Assembly: GCF_018069805.1 (NCBI RefSeq)
Contig: NZ_JAGPYN010000009.1
Span: 1 to 64,000 of the forward strand
Direction: 5' to 3'
Length of the DNA: 64,000 nt
Source of the DNA: Pseudoalteromonas ostreae
GTDB lineage: Bacteria > Pseudomonadota > Gammaproteobacteria > Enterobacterales > Alteromonadaceae
Of this stretch, positions 19,339 to 26,916 are shown one piece after another. Every line of letters starts with the position of its first letter. Position 1 is the first letter of the stretch. Below the pieces are notes generated by a model that worked only from the letters and a program-made list of their open reading frames with translations, was not told the DNA's origin and did not search any database. A program made the translations under genes and the position numbers.

Positions 19339-19929
19339 TTAAGCTCCATACTGTTTGATAAGTGAACATACAAAGTTTTTTGCTAGCTGTTCACAATGTG
19401 CAAATTGATCTTGATCAGACTTACTTAGTACCGCTCTTAACCATAAGCCATCGATCATTGCCGCACATAACTGCGCAGCAAGTTTGGCTTCATCATCACC
19501 CATCAATTGTTTAAATGAGCTGACTAAATTACTAAGAAGTCGTCGGCTATTTACGTTCTGTAAGCGATGCAACTGAACATCGTGCATCGATTGCGCCCAA
19601 AAGCTTAACCAAGTTTTAGTGGTATCGCTGCGCTGTTGTAATCTGGCAAAATTAGCTTCTATTATCAGCATTAACCTTTGCTCAGGGGTCGTTGTTGGCG
19701 TTACTTGCTTGATCAGCTCGTGTTTTAGATTGGTTAATAAATAACGCACAGTGGCTTCTATCAAGCCCTGCTTACCACCAAAATAATGGCTAATAATACC
19801 CGATGATAACCCTGCTTTTTTACTGATACTATTAATGGTTGTTGCTTGTAAGCCAAGTGCAGCAACCGAACTTATAGTCGCGTCAATTAGCTGCTGACGA
19901 CGAATAGGTTCCATTCCAACTTTAGGCAT
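19339..19929 (-). CDS. betI: TetR-family choline-responsive repressor
   Basis: The 196-aa repressor controls the choline-betaine operon; BetI releases DNA when choline is present. The N-terminal helix-turn-helix is clear ([40 protein letters not shown]), and E. coli BetI has nearly the same sequence there and is 195 aa. The C-terminal ligand domain is helical. It is the first gene of the operon, and a 14-bp palindrome ends 11 bp upstream of its start codon. Confidence 0.94.
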   Translation of the reverse strand: MPKVGMEPIRRQQLIDATISSVAALGLQATTINSISKKAGLSSGIISHYFGGKQGLIEATVRYLLTNLKHELIKQVTPTTTPEQRLMLIIEANFARLQQRSDTTKTWLSFWAQSMHDVQLHRLQNVNSRRLLSNLVSSFKQLMGDDEAKLAAQLCAAMIDGLWLRAVLSKSDQDQFAHCEQLAKNFVCSLIKQYGA

Positions 19930-19939
19930 ATTTTTATTA

Positions 19940-19953
19940 ATTGAATGTTCAAT
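19940..19953. promoter_or_regulatory. Candidate BetI operator
   Basis: The perfect inverted repeat ATTGAA-TG-TTCAAT lies immediately upstream of betI. It agrees with the TTGAA-type palindromes I recall for BetI sites in Proteobacteria. I saw no second full copy before the transporter gene, suggesting single control of the whole operon. Confidence 0.65.
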
Positions 19954-20226
19954 AAAGATAAAGGTTAGAGTAATGGAACTGATTATTCAAGGTTGACAAA
20001 CTGTGAATGGGCTAAAATCAAGTGAGTTAAGTGACCCTAAGTAACTGTACTAGCGTCGATAAATCGGCTTATGAAAAAGTTGCGAAAAAAATCGAAAAAT
20101 AGCTGTTATTAATGTAAATGCGACAAAAATCAGCTTTATTGGGTTGAAAACTATACCTGCCCAGTCCCAGATATCACTTTTAAAATCACAAAATTATCTA
20201 TCAAAAAACCAACTGTAGGAAACTCA

Positions 20227-20690
20227 ATGTCTAATTTTAATGAATATATTGGTTTTTTGCTGCAAATTTACACCACTTTTACTTAGGTAAATTTCAAGCT
20301 GGTGCGGTGAATATAACGCTGATGCTGATTGGCATACTCACTATTTATAGCTTTGCCGTATTTTTAATCATCGTTTTTTGTTAATTGAATTACCACAGTT
20401 TTTAAGAGCTAATAACATTTATCGACACTCAATGCAGACACTTATTAGAGCAAAAACACGTCGATTTCATTAATAAAGTAAACCGACTTACTGAGCAAGG
20501 CCAGTGCATGCTGGCACGCATTTATTCTCGTAAACCTTTACTCGTAGCAATCACCACGCTTAGTGATGACGAATATCAAGCTTTAGCAAATGAGCTTATT
20601 AATCAACCGGCCGAAGGTACATTAGCAGTAAACCTTAAAAACAAGCTCCTTTTACGACTTCACCAACAACTTAAATTTCAAACTTTTTAA
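20227..20690 (+). pseudogene. Decayed TM2-domain membrane protein gene
   Basis: ATG 20227 has an excellent AGGA 7 nt upstream and begins MSNFNEYIG, but this frame stops after 19 codons. From about 20246 another frame reads FFAANLHHFYLGKFQAG and a second hydrophobic stretch to a TAA near 20391; HHFYLGK is the hallmark of TM2 domains. A third frame resumes as LLEQKHVDFINKVNRLTEQG and runs through to TAA 20690, with helical, coding-like composition. The 60-codon open frame from 20508 is only the tail of this reading. At least two frame disruptions separate the pieces, so I read it as one broken gene. The alternative is a set of unrelated short ORFs. Confidence 0.55.
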
Positions 20691-20814
20691 ATAAACAATA
20701 TTGAATAACAACTTTACCAAATAACGGCGAAAAGCATCAACGTGATAAGTTAGCGTTTAGGCATTTTCTCACCCGCTGATGCATTTAACTTATTCGGCCT
20801 AACCACTGTAAAAA

Positions 20815-21990
20815 CTAAAACAAACTTTGATACTGCTCTATTAGATAATCTGTGTAAGCAATATCACCACGATAACGCGATAAATGCGTGGTATCACGGT
20901 ACATTTTCGGGGTTATTTGCGGTATATTTTGATGGTTTTTCATTTTAATACCAGTGGCTTGCTCTATTTGCGCTATTACTTCTGCTAAACGTTTTTCAGC
21001 CTCTGGTGTTGTTTTTATCCACTTGCTATTTTTTGGCAGCATGATCACTTCAACGTTCTCAGATACACGTTGAAAGTTTTTTATAATATTAATAAAGTGC
21101 TCAACTAATAACGGCTCAAAATGCAGTTCTTCTATATCGGCACTGCGAATACGACTAAGGCGATCGTTTTTCATTTCGTTATCAGTTTGCGTAACGCGGT
21201 AATAGTCGTTAAATATAGCTAACGTTTCTGCTGATCGCTCTTGTGGGATTGTACCGCCCCCTTGCCATTCATAGCTCCATTCTGCGCCCTTATAATTAGG
21301 GTATTCTTCATCAAACTTCTCACCAAGCAATCGCCCTAAGCGACGACGCTGAGCAATAGTTTCATCATCATCTTTAAACGTTTGATGTGACTGAGGAGGA
21401 AACACCCCTCGGCCAAAAAAGCTGGTGATCATTTCTGCTGAGATATTACCGCGTAAATACTTTATATTGAATAACCGTACGCCACGAGTAAGATCATTTT
21501 TTGCAATTGCCATTAACTCCTCGTCATTGGCAAGCAACGTTAAAAACGAGTCTAATACTGGCGCAGCTCTATCCCAGCGTGTTTGCGTGGTTTGAAACGG
21601 ATTAAACTCAATCATGGTTAGCTTGATTTTACGATCTTCTTTGACAAATTCATCCGCAATACGTCGTGATAAAAAATCTTGAAAATATGGATTTAACCCA
21701 CCAAAGCCATAATTAAACGATTTAACCTGCTTACCCCGCTGCGCTAAATCAGCATCAAATTTTCGCGGCGAAAACCCAGCTCGCGTCATTGATGAACCAA
21801 AAAACATGACTATATCGTTCGGCTCTTTCACTATTTGTGGCAAAGCCGCCCGTGACTCAGTGACCCTACCTAATACGCCTTGTGAATTTGCCCCCATCCC
21901 ATGTAAAATAAGATGAATACTGATAAGTGCGAAAGCCATGCATAAGCCAATAACAAGAATCGACTTTCCATATAATTTTTGTGATGTCAT
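20815..21990 (-). CDS. SGNH-like membrane-anchored protein, partner of MBOAT O-acyltransferase
   Basis: This 391-aa protein has one N-terminal membrane segment (about residues 8-28), the rest presumably periplasmic. It shows SGNH-hydrolase landmarks: block I FFGSSMTRAGF (Ser), and a C-terminal DTTHLS (DxxH). This arrangement matches AlgJ/AlgX, DltD and PatB-type partners that finish acyl transfer to polysaccharides. ATG 21990 has AGGT upstream and lies 19 bp after the MBOAT stop; an in-frame start at 22065 would overlap that gene. No exopolysaccharide genes are nearby, so the acceptor is unknown. Confidence 0.75.
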   Translation of the reverse strand: MTSQKLYGKSILVIGLCMAFALISIHLILHGMGANSQGVLGRVTESRAALPQIVKEPNDIVMFFGSSMTRAGFSPRKFDADLAQRGKQVKSFNYGFGGLNPYFQDFLSRRIADEFVKEDRKIKLTMIEFNPFQTTQTRWDRAAPVLDSFLTLLANDEELMAIAKNDLTRGVRLFNIKYLRGNISAEMITSFFGRGVFPPQSHQTFKDDDETIAQRRRLGRLLGEKFDEEYPNYKGAEWSYEWQGGGTIPQERSAETLAIFNDYYRVTQTDNEMKNDRLSRIRSADIEELHFEPLLVEHFINIIKNFQRVSENVEVIMLPKNSKWIKTTPEAEKRLAEVIAQIEQATGIKMKNHQNIPQITPKMYRDTTHLSRYRGDIAYTDYLIEQYQSLF

Positions 21991-22009
21991 TATTGCTGTA
22001 CCTTGATGA

Positions 22010-23422
22010 TTAGAATTGGAAATAGATAAACTCATTACTTGGCTCCCCGATAAATAAACACACACCTTGTCCTAACATCATTAACAGCCAAAATAGCCAT
22101 GGTTTATTTTCCAGCTTATCAGCGCCCTTAATCACGTAAAAGTCCATAATATGTACAAGTAACACCCATACACTGGTCATTACAAAAATAGTCATTGCGT
22201 TGTTTCCTGCTGCTATTGTTGAATTAAATACATGTAAATTAGTAATAATATCTATGGCAGAAGTTAAGTCGTTAGCTGCAAAAAACACCCAACCTATAAG
22301 GACTAAATAAAACGTGATGGCCCACTTAATGAAAGTGACAAGCAGCGCGCTGGATTGATTAAAACGTGCAAATATTTTCAGCCCAGCTAAATAGTGCGTG
22401 GCAGTAATAATAGCGCCATGAAATACGCCCCACGCAACAAAGGTCCACGCCGCACCATGCCATAAACCACCCAATAGCATAGTTAAAAACACATTACGGG
22501 TGCGGTTATTATTTCTGTTCCCGCCTAATGAAATATATAAATAATCTCGTAACCATGTAGAGAGGGAAATATGCCAACGACGCCAAAAATCAACCGGAGA
22601 AAGTGCGAAGTAAGGTACTCTAAAATTAAGTGGAATACTAAAACCGAGTATCAGCGCAATACCAATTGCCATATCGGTATAACCCGAAAAGTCACCGTAT
22701 ATTTGCCCTGCAAATGCCAATACGCCAGTCCAAAGCTCCAGTGTGCTTATGGGGCCTTTTGCCTCAAAAGCATGTTGTGCAGGGATAGCCAATATATCTG
22801 CACCAGTTTTTTTAATCAGCCCCACAGTGATCAGTAAAAAACCATGTTTTACAGCAGTGTATTTAGGCAAGGCAATGGCGTGCATTTGTGGCAAAATATG
22901 ACTTGCACGAAGAATTGGGCCTGCAACCAGTTGTGGGAAAAACGATAAAGCAGCAACAAATTCAACTAAGCCTTTACGTGGTTTCATATCGCCACGGTAA
23001 ACATCAATGGTGTAACTTAAACTTTGAAAAGTATAAAAAGAAATACCAACAGGCAGTACCCACCCTAATGTCTCAATGGAGGTATTGTAACCCAGCGTAG
23101 ATAGCAGTTCAGACACAGAGTTGAGTACAAAGTCAGCATATTTAAACACCGCTAATAAGCCTAAATTAAGCAGCACAGATAACGTAACCCATTGCTTTTT
23201 ACGTTGCTGTGTTGATGCTTTGAATATAGCTTGAGCAATAAAGTAATCGGCTACCCCACTGCCCACCAGCAAGGGAATAAAACTATAATTCCATGCGCCA
23301 TAAAAAACTAAGCTGCCGACTAAAATCAAATACACTTTGGGCTTTTGTTTAAAAAAAACAAAACCGTAAAACAAAATAAAAATGGCAAAAAACCAAAAAA
23401 ATATGGGGGTATTAAAGATCAT
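22010..23422 (-). CDS. MBOAT-family O-acyltransferase (AlgI/DltB-like)
   Basis: This 470-aa membrane protein has about 10-12 helices. The MBOAT signature is strong: SFFPQLVAGPILR, QIYGDFSGYTDMAIG, DFWRRWHISLSTWLRDYLYI, and the catalytic His in LLGGLWHGAAW (about residue 320). AlgI-type proteins move acetyl groups across the inner membrane for O-acetylation of alginate or other surface glycans. AAGGTGA precedes the ATG. It forms a two-gene operon with the SGNH protein. The 229 bp upstream hold an 8-G run (23626-23633) but no other feature I recognise. Confidence 0.92.
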   Translation of the reverse strand: MIFNTPIFFWFFAIFILFYGFVFFKQKPKVYLILVGSLVFYGAWNYSFIPLLVGSGVADYFIAQAIFKASTQQRKKQWVTLSVLLNLGLLAVFKYADFVLNSVSELLSTLGYNTSIETLGWVLPVGISFYTFQSLSYTIDVYRGDMKPRKGLVEFVAALSFFPQLVAGPILRASHILPQMHAIALPKYTAVKHGFLLITVGLIKKTGADILAIPAQHAFEAKGPISTLELWTGVLAFAGQIYGDFSGYTDMAIGIALILGFSIPLNFRVPYFALSPVDFWRRWHISLSTWLRDYLYISLGGNRNNNRTRNVFLTMLLGGLWHGAAWTFVAWGVFHGAIITATHYLAGLKIFARFNQSSALLVTFIKWAITFYLVLIGWVFFAANDLTSAIDIITNLHVFNSTIAAGNNAMTIFVMTSVWVLLVHIMDFYVIKGADKLENKPWLFWLLMMLGQGVCLFIGEPSNEFIYFQF

Positions 23423-23651
23423 GGTGTCACCTTCGTTGTTATTTTTTGTGTGATATGTATTCTTTGATAACGAATAAACATACTATTTCCTTTATTTAGG
23501 ACGAGTTTGGCTAACCCACTAGAAGTAGGGTGAAAATCAATCAACAGTTAATTGAAGTAATTTAAATAAATTTGACGCAGGCTGACTTGCATTCGCTCAT
23601 CAGCCAAGTTAGATCAACGCATTCAGGGGGGGGAGTGAAGTGAAATATAGA

Positions 23652-25196
23652 TCATTCGCGTGCCCCATTGGCTATTAGTAGCGCTTTAATTGACTCAGTA
23701 CGCGCACGGTTTAGGGGCGAGCGTCGCTGATAACCATCAGAAACCCCTGTCGTAACGGCTAAGTTTACATCAGCGCCCCGTGAAATTAATAGTTGGCTCA
23801 TGTCGTAAAAACCAAAATATGCAGCATTAATAAGGGCCGTTTCATCTCGCGGCACAATTGCATTTATATCAGCGCCGTTATCTAACAATAGCGTTGCCAG
23901 TTCAATATTATTGCTCATCGCAGCAACTATCAGCGGGTTACCATCACCACTTGATGACTGATTTACATCAGCGCCTAAGTCAATTAATGCCTGTGTCATT
24001 GCTTTGTTATTTTGTTTCACGGCAATCATTAACGCAGTGCCATCACCAATCACTGGGACATTAATATCAACCCCACCATGTTGCAGCACACTTATCGCAT
24101 CAATATCATTACGCGTGACCGCATCAATTAATAAAGTGCTCTCGATTTGTGGTAACAGTGAATAATGACGGGCATCTGCTACAGTATGTTTAATACTAAT
24201 TTTGGGTGAAAATGCCTGCGTTGCTTGAATCGTTGTAGCAGCTAGCACTGCACACACCAAAGCAATTATAGCGATACGTGGCTTTTTAAATTGCTTATTT
24301 TCTAACACTGCACCAATGCGATAATTTAGCTCTTTTTTCTTACTAAAAAGCCCCATTGCCAACACACTTCTTTGCTGCATTACCATTAACTTTGCACAAT
24401 CAATCAGTGATTGCGCATATTGTTGCGTATTTTTAATTTCGTTTACTGCGCGTAAATCACACGCTATTTCACGCTCTACATGAATTTGCTTATTAAGCAG
24501 GCGGATCACTGGGCTCCACCAAAATAAAATAGCAATAACTTCTTGAAATAAGCCAAACCAGTTATCTTTTCGTTTAATATGCGCGTTTTCATGAAGCACT
24601 ATCGCTAGTAATTGCTCATGCTTGAGTTGCTCGGTAAGGCTTTTTGGAAGGATAATTTTAGGTTGCTTAATCCCTACAACTAAAGGAGAGGATACTTTGC
24701 TTGAAGTATAAACATCTGTATTAATATGGGCTGATAAATGTGGCGCTTTTTCAATTGTTGAGCTTATTAAATAGCGTGTTTGAAGATATGATGACAATAC
24801 TGTAAATACTCGCCAAACGCTGCCTGTAAGCCAGGTGAATACAGCTATACTTAGCAAAAATGAAAAATTAAATATAATTTCACTGGGTAAATGCCAGTTA
24901 CTCTCCTGATCACTCATAGCGACTTTATTATCCGTTGCTGAAAAGCTATCTTCAGTTTTTAAATCAACTGATTGCGCAACTGAATTTATAACGCTTGAAG
25001 TTTTATCCGCATCCATTGTGATCAAGGTAAAGGGGATGACTGTTGCGGCAATAAACGCCGTCATCCACAACCAGCTTTTCAACTCAGCCCCCGATGGAAC
25101 ACATTTATTAATTAACGTAAGTCCCAATAAAAGTGTAAAACCAATAACAAGGTGATGAAATGCTAACGTTGTTAATAAGGTATATTCAATCATCAT
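23652..25196 (-). CDS. M56 (BlaR1-like) membrane metallopeptidase fused to ankyrin repeats
   Basis: The 514-aa protein has N-terminal membrane segments, then an M56 zinc peptidase domain with HENAH (HExxH, residues 202-206) and downstream EREIACD (third ligand region). A further membrane segment lies at about 300-320 (IAIIALVCAVLAATTI). From about 345 to the end come four ankyrin-type repeats with ALIDLGADVN, LLLDNGADIN and LLISRGADVN. In BlaR1/MecR1 the C-terminal part is a penicillin-binding sensor on the outer face; here ankyrin repeats stand in its place. It lies 26 bp downstream of a BlaI-family repressor, the usual signalling partner that the peptidase leads to being inactivated. Confidence 0.85.
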   Translation of the reverse strand: MMIEYTLLTTLAFHHLVIGFTLLLGLTLINKCVPSGAELKSWLWMTAFIAATVIPFTLITMDADKTSSVINSVAQSVDLKTEDSFSATDNKVAMSDQESNWHLPSEIIFNFSFLLSIAVFTWLTGSVWRVFTVLSSYLQTRYLISSTIEKAPHLSAHINTDVYTSSKVSSPLVVGIKQPKIILPKSLTEQLKHEQLLAIVLHENAHIKRKDNWFGLFQEVIAILFWWSPVIRLLNKQIHVEREIACDLRAVNEIKNTQQYAQSLIDCAKLMVMQQRSVLAMGLFSKKKELNYRIGAVLENKQFKKPRIAIIALVCAVLAATTIQATQAFSPKISIKHTVADARHYSLLPQIESTLLIDAVTRNDIDAISVLQHGGVDINVPVIGDGTALMIAVKQNNKAMTQALIDLGADVNQSSSGDGNPLIVAAMSNNIELATLLLDNGADINAIVPRDETALINAAYFGFYDMSQLLISRGADVNLAVTTGVSDGYQRRSPLNRARTESIKALLIANGARE

Positions 25197-25222
25197 TGTC
25201 CTAACGTCCTTATCTAGGTTTG

Positions 25223-25603
25223 TTAATCTTTACTTTGGTCAACTTTACGCTGTAATGCTTCTAAATCATCAAGATCAATGTCAGTCTCTTGCATTAAATG
25301 CTGTGCCAATACCTTAGGTGAGCCACCAAAAAACTTATTCAGCATTGAAGTTAATGCACTTTGCCGCGCTTCTTTTTGAGTAATCTTTGGTGTATAAATA
25401 AACGCTTTACCTTCTTTTCTAAAATCAGCATAGCCTTTTTCAGCAAGGATCTTACATAGCGTTTGTACTGTGGTGTAAGCGATTTGTTTTTCTTTTGATA
25501 GTTCATCTGTTATATCGCGCACAGACGCCTCATCACTTCTCCAAAGCACTTGCATAATACTTTGCTCACCATCGGTAAGCTGATTTGATTTGTTTCTAGC
25601 CAT
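25223..25603 (-). CDS. BlaI/MecI-family transcriptional repressor
   Basis: The 126-aa winged-helix repressor has LTDGEQSIMQVLWRSDEASVRDI at the N-terminus and IAYTTVQTLCKILAEKGYADFRKEG as recognition helix and wing. A C-terminal dimerisation helix follows (LDDLEALQRKVDQ). It is cotranscribed with the M56-ankyrin gene. Two identical palindromes upstream are likely its operators. BlaI proteins are cut or released after signalling through the membrane peptidase, which derepresses the locus. Confidence 0.92.
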   Translation of the reverse strand: MARNKSNQLTDGEQSIMQVLWRSDEASVRDITDELSKEKQIAYTTVQTLCKILAEKGYADFRKEGKAFIYTPKITQKEARQSALTSMLNKFFGGSPKVLAQHLMQETDIDLDDLEALQRKVDQSKD

Positions 25604-25628
25604 CGTATTTAACCTTTTTTAAAGTTCT

Positions 25629-25642
25629 ACTAATTAATTAGT
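25629..25642. promoter_or_regulatory. Candidate BlaI-family operator, copy 1
   Basis: The perfect 14-bp palindrome ACTAATTAATTAGT lies 25 bp upstream of the repressor start codon and recurs unchanged at 25678-25691. Confidence 0.65.
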
Positions 25643-25677
25643 TTTAAATACTATAGCGTGCCCAATTCAACCTATCA

Positions 25678-25691
25678 ACTAATTAATTAGT
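25678..25691. promoter_or_regulatory. Candidate BlaI-family operator, copy 2
   Basis: An identical copy of ACTAATTAATTAGT lies with centres 49 bp from copy 1 in the shared divergent region with the DUF2189 gene. Two identical spaced copies of a 14-bp palindrome are unlikely by chance, although the motif is AT-rich. Confidence 0.65.
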
Positions 25692-25801
25692 TTTTAAGCT
25701 TTTGTATCAGTACTCGTAACCCTAGCTAAAAACTCTTTAAAATTTGTAAATAATGGCTACATGATCTAAACCTTAAGAGTAGCCTTTAGAGGAAGCTCCT
25801 T

Positions 25802-26581
25802 ATGCCGTCAACAAACACTATAGATAAACACTCCGAGTTTGCGCGCTGTTTAGAGTGCAATAAGGTCAGCACTTTTTCTGCTTTTCATTGGCTTGCCTTA
25901 GCGTTTAAAGATATGGCCAGAGCCCCTATTTTGAGTTTAATTTATGGGCTCGTTTTTACCCTCATTCCGTTGGCAATTGTCTATTTTGCAGTGTTCATAA
26001 ATAGTTACTTAGTTGTTTTACCAGCCAGTGTCGCATTTGCTTTGATTGGCCCTGTATTTGCAGTCGCTCTCTATGACGTTGCCTGGGAGCTAGAAAAAGG
26101 TCATACACCAACGTTACTACATTCATTAAAGTCAATGTTCAGAAACCCAGTAGGTGAATGGGGATTTGCAATTTTACTGATGGTAATAATGATTATATGG
26201 ATGCGCCTTGCAGCAATAGTTCATGCACTTTACCCAAGCCATGCTAATCCTACATTTGAAGAACTCTCCGCTTTTTTAACTTTAGGCACTATTATCGGCG
26301 GAATTTTGCTGGTTACTGTATTTGCTATTTCAGCATTTACCCCACAAATTATGATGGAAAGACGGGTAGATATAATGACCGCCGTTATGTCATCAATGAA
26401 TGCAGTTAAAACCAACTTTTCAGCAATGGTTGTTTGGTCTGCGTGCATTTTTATACTGGTTGCACTTGGTTTTGTCACTGGTGCTACTGGCTTTATAGTT
26501 ATTATGCCGCTGCTAAGCTATGCCAGCTGGCACGGCTATATTGCTGTAATTAAAACCAAGAAAGCTCGAGAGTATGAGTAA
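25802..26581 (+). CDS. DUF2189 family integral membrane protein
   Basis: The 259-aa protein has six probable membrane helices after a polar N-terminus. The region AFHWLALAFKDMARAP, GPVFAVALYDVAWELEKG and the C-terminal ISAFTPQIMMERRVDIMTA fit the DUF2189 family (uncharacterised, sometimes likened to cytochrome oxidase subunit I). GAGGA lies upstream of ATG 25802. It is divergent from the BlaI-M56 pair and shares its control region with the two palindromes, so co-regulation is possible. Confidence 0.8.
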   Translation: MPSTNTIDKHSEFARCLECNKVSTFSAFHWLALAFKDMARAPILSLIYGLVFTLIPLAIVYFAVFINSYLVVLPASVAFALIGPVFAVALYDVAWELEKGHTPTLLHSLKSMFRNPVGEWGFAILLMVIMIIWMRLAAIVHALYPSHANPTFEELSAFLTLGTIIGGILLVTVFAISAFTPQIMMERRVDIMTAVMSSMNAVKTNFSAMVVWSACIFILVALGFVTGATGFIVIMPLLSYASWHGYIAVIKTKKAREYE

Positions 26582-26684
26582 ATTAAAACGCATTGATACT
26601 GTGATGACGATCAGCGGCGAAAGAGGAAAACTATTTCAACAAATTAAAAAACTTCGCTCTAAAGTTAACTATTACCCCTGTTAG
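26574..26684 (+). CDS. Possible small coupled ORF (36 aa)
   Basis: An ATG overlapping the DUF2189 stop codon opens a 36-codon frame encoding a basic peptide (begins MSKLKRIDTVMTISGERGK, ends NYYPC). The overlapping start suggests translational coupling, but length and lack of any family make this weak. It could be decayed sequence. Confidence 0.22.
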   Translation: MSKLKRIDTVMTISGERGKLFQQIKKLRSKVNYYPC

Positions 26685-26916
26685 GATTTATTTTTAGATC
26701 TAAAGTTGTGCATATTTAGATAAAAATCAGGAGAGATATTGCAATATTCTATATTGGATGAAGTCAATATTTATATCTATGCGCAGAGTAAGTGTTGCCC
26801 AAAACCATAAAAGCAAGTTAGCCTTCAACATGGCTATCAGCAAACATTGAATTTAAAAAGCACCTTGATAACCCGATTTGCATTAACTGTTTTAAATAAC
26901 CTAGCAGGTCATCCTA
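26685..26916. other. Intergenic region between the DUF2189 and TonB-receptor genes
   Basis: If the doubtful small ORF is not real, the gap between convergent genes is 335 bp (26582-26916). I see no convincing hairpin with a T-run, tRNA or repeat in it. Confidence 0.5.

Noticed and set aside
20508..20690. Stand-alone 60-codon gene
   Set aside because: It lacks its own ribosome-binding site and its frame continues upstream into the degraded TM2-gene region, so I treat it as the tail of that pseudogene.
23626..23633. Run of eight G as a possible phase-variation tract
   Set aside because: It lies downstream of the M56 gene stop in non-coding DNA and not within a promoter spacer that I can identify.
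23652..25603. Beta-lactam resistance operon
   Set aside because: The BlaI/M56 pair has no linked beta-lactamase or penicillin-binding sensor domain; the ankyrin tail argues for another signal.
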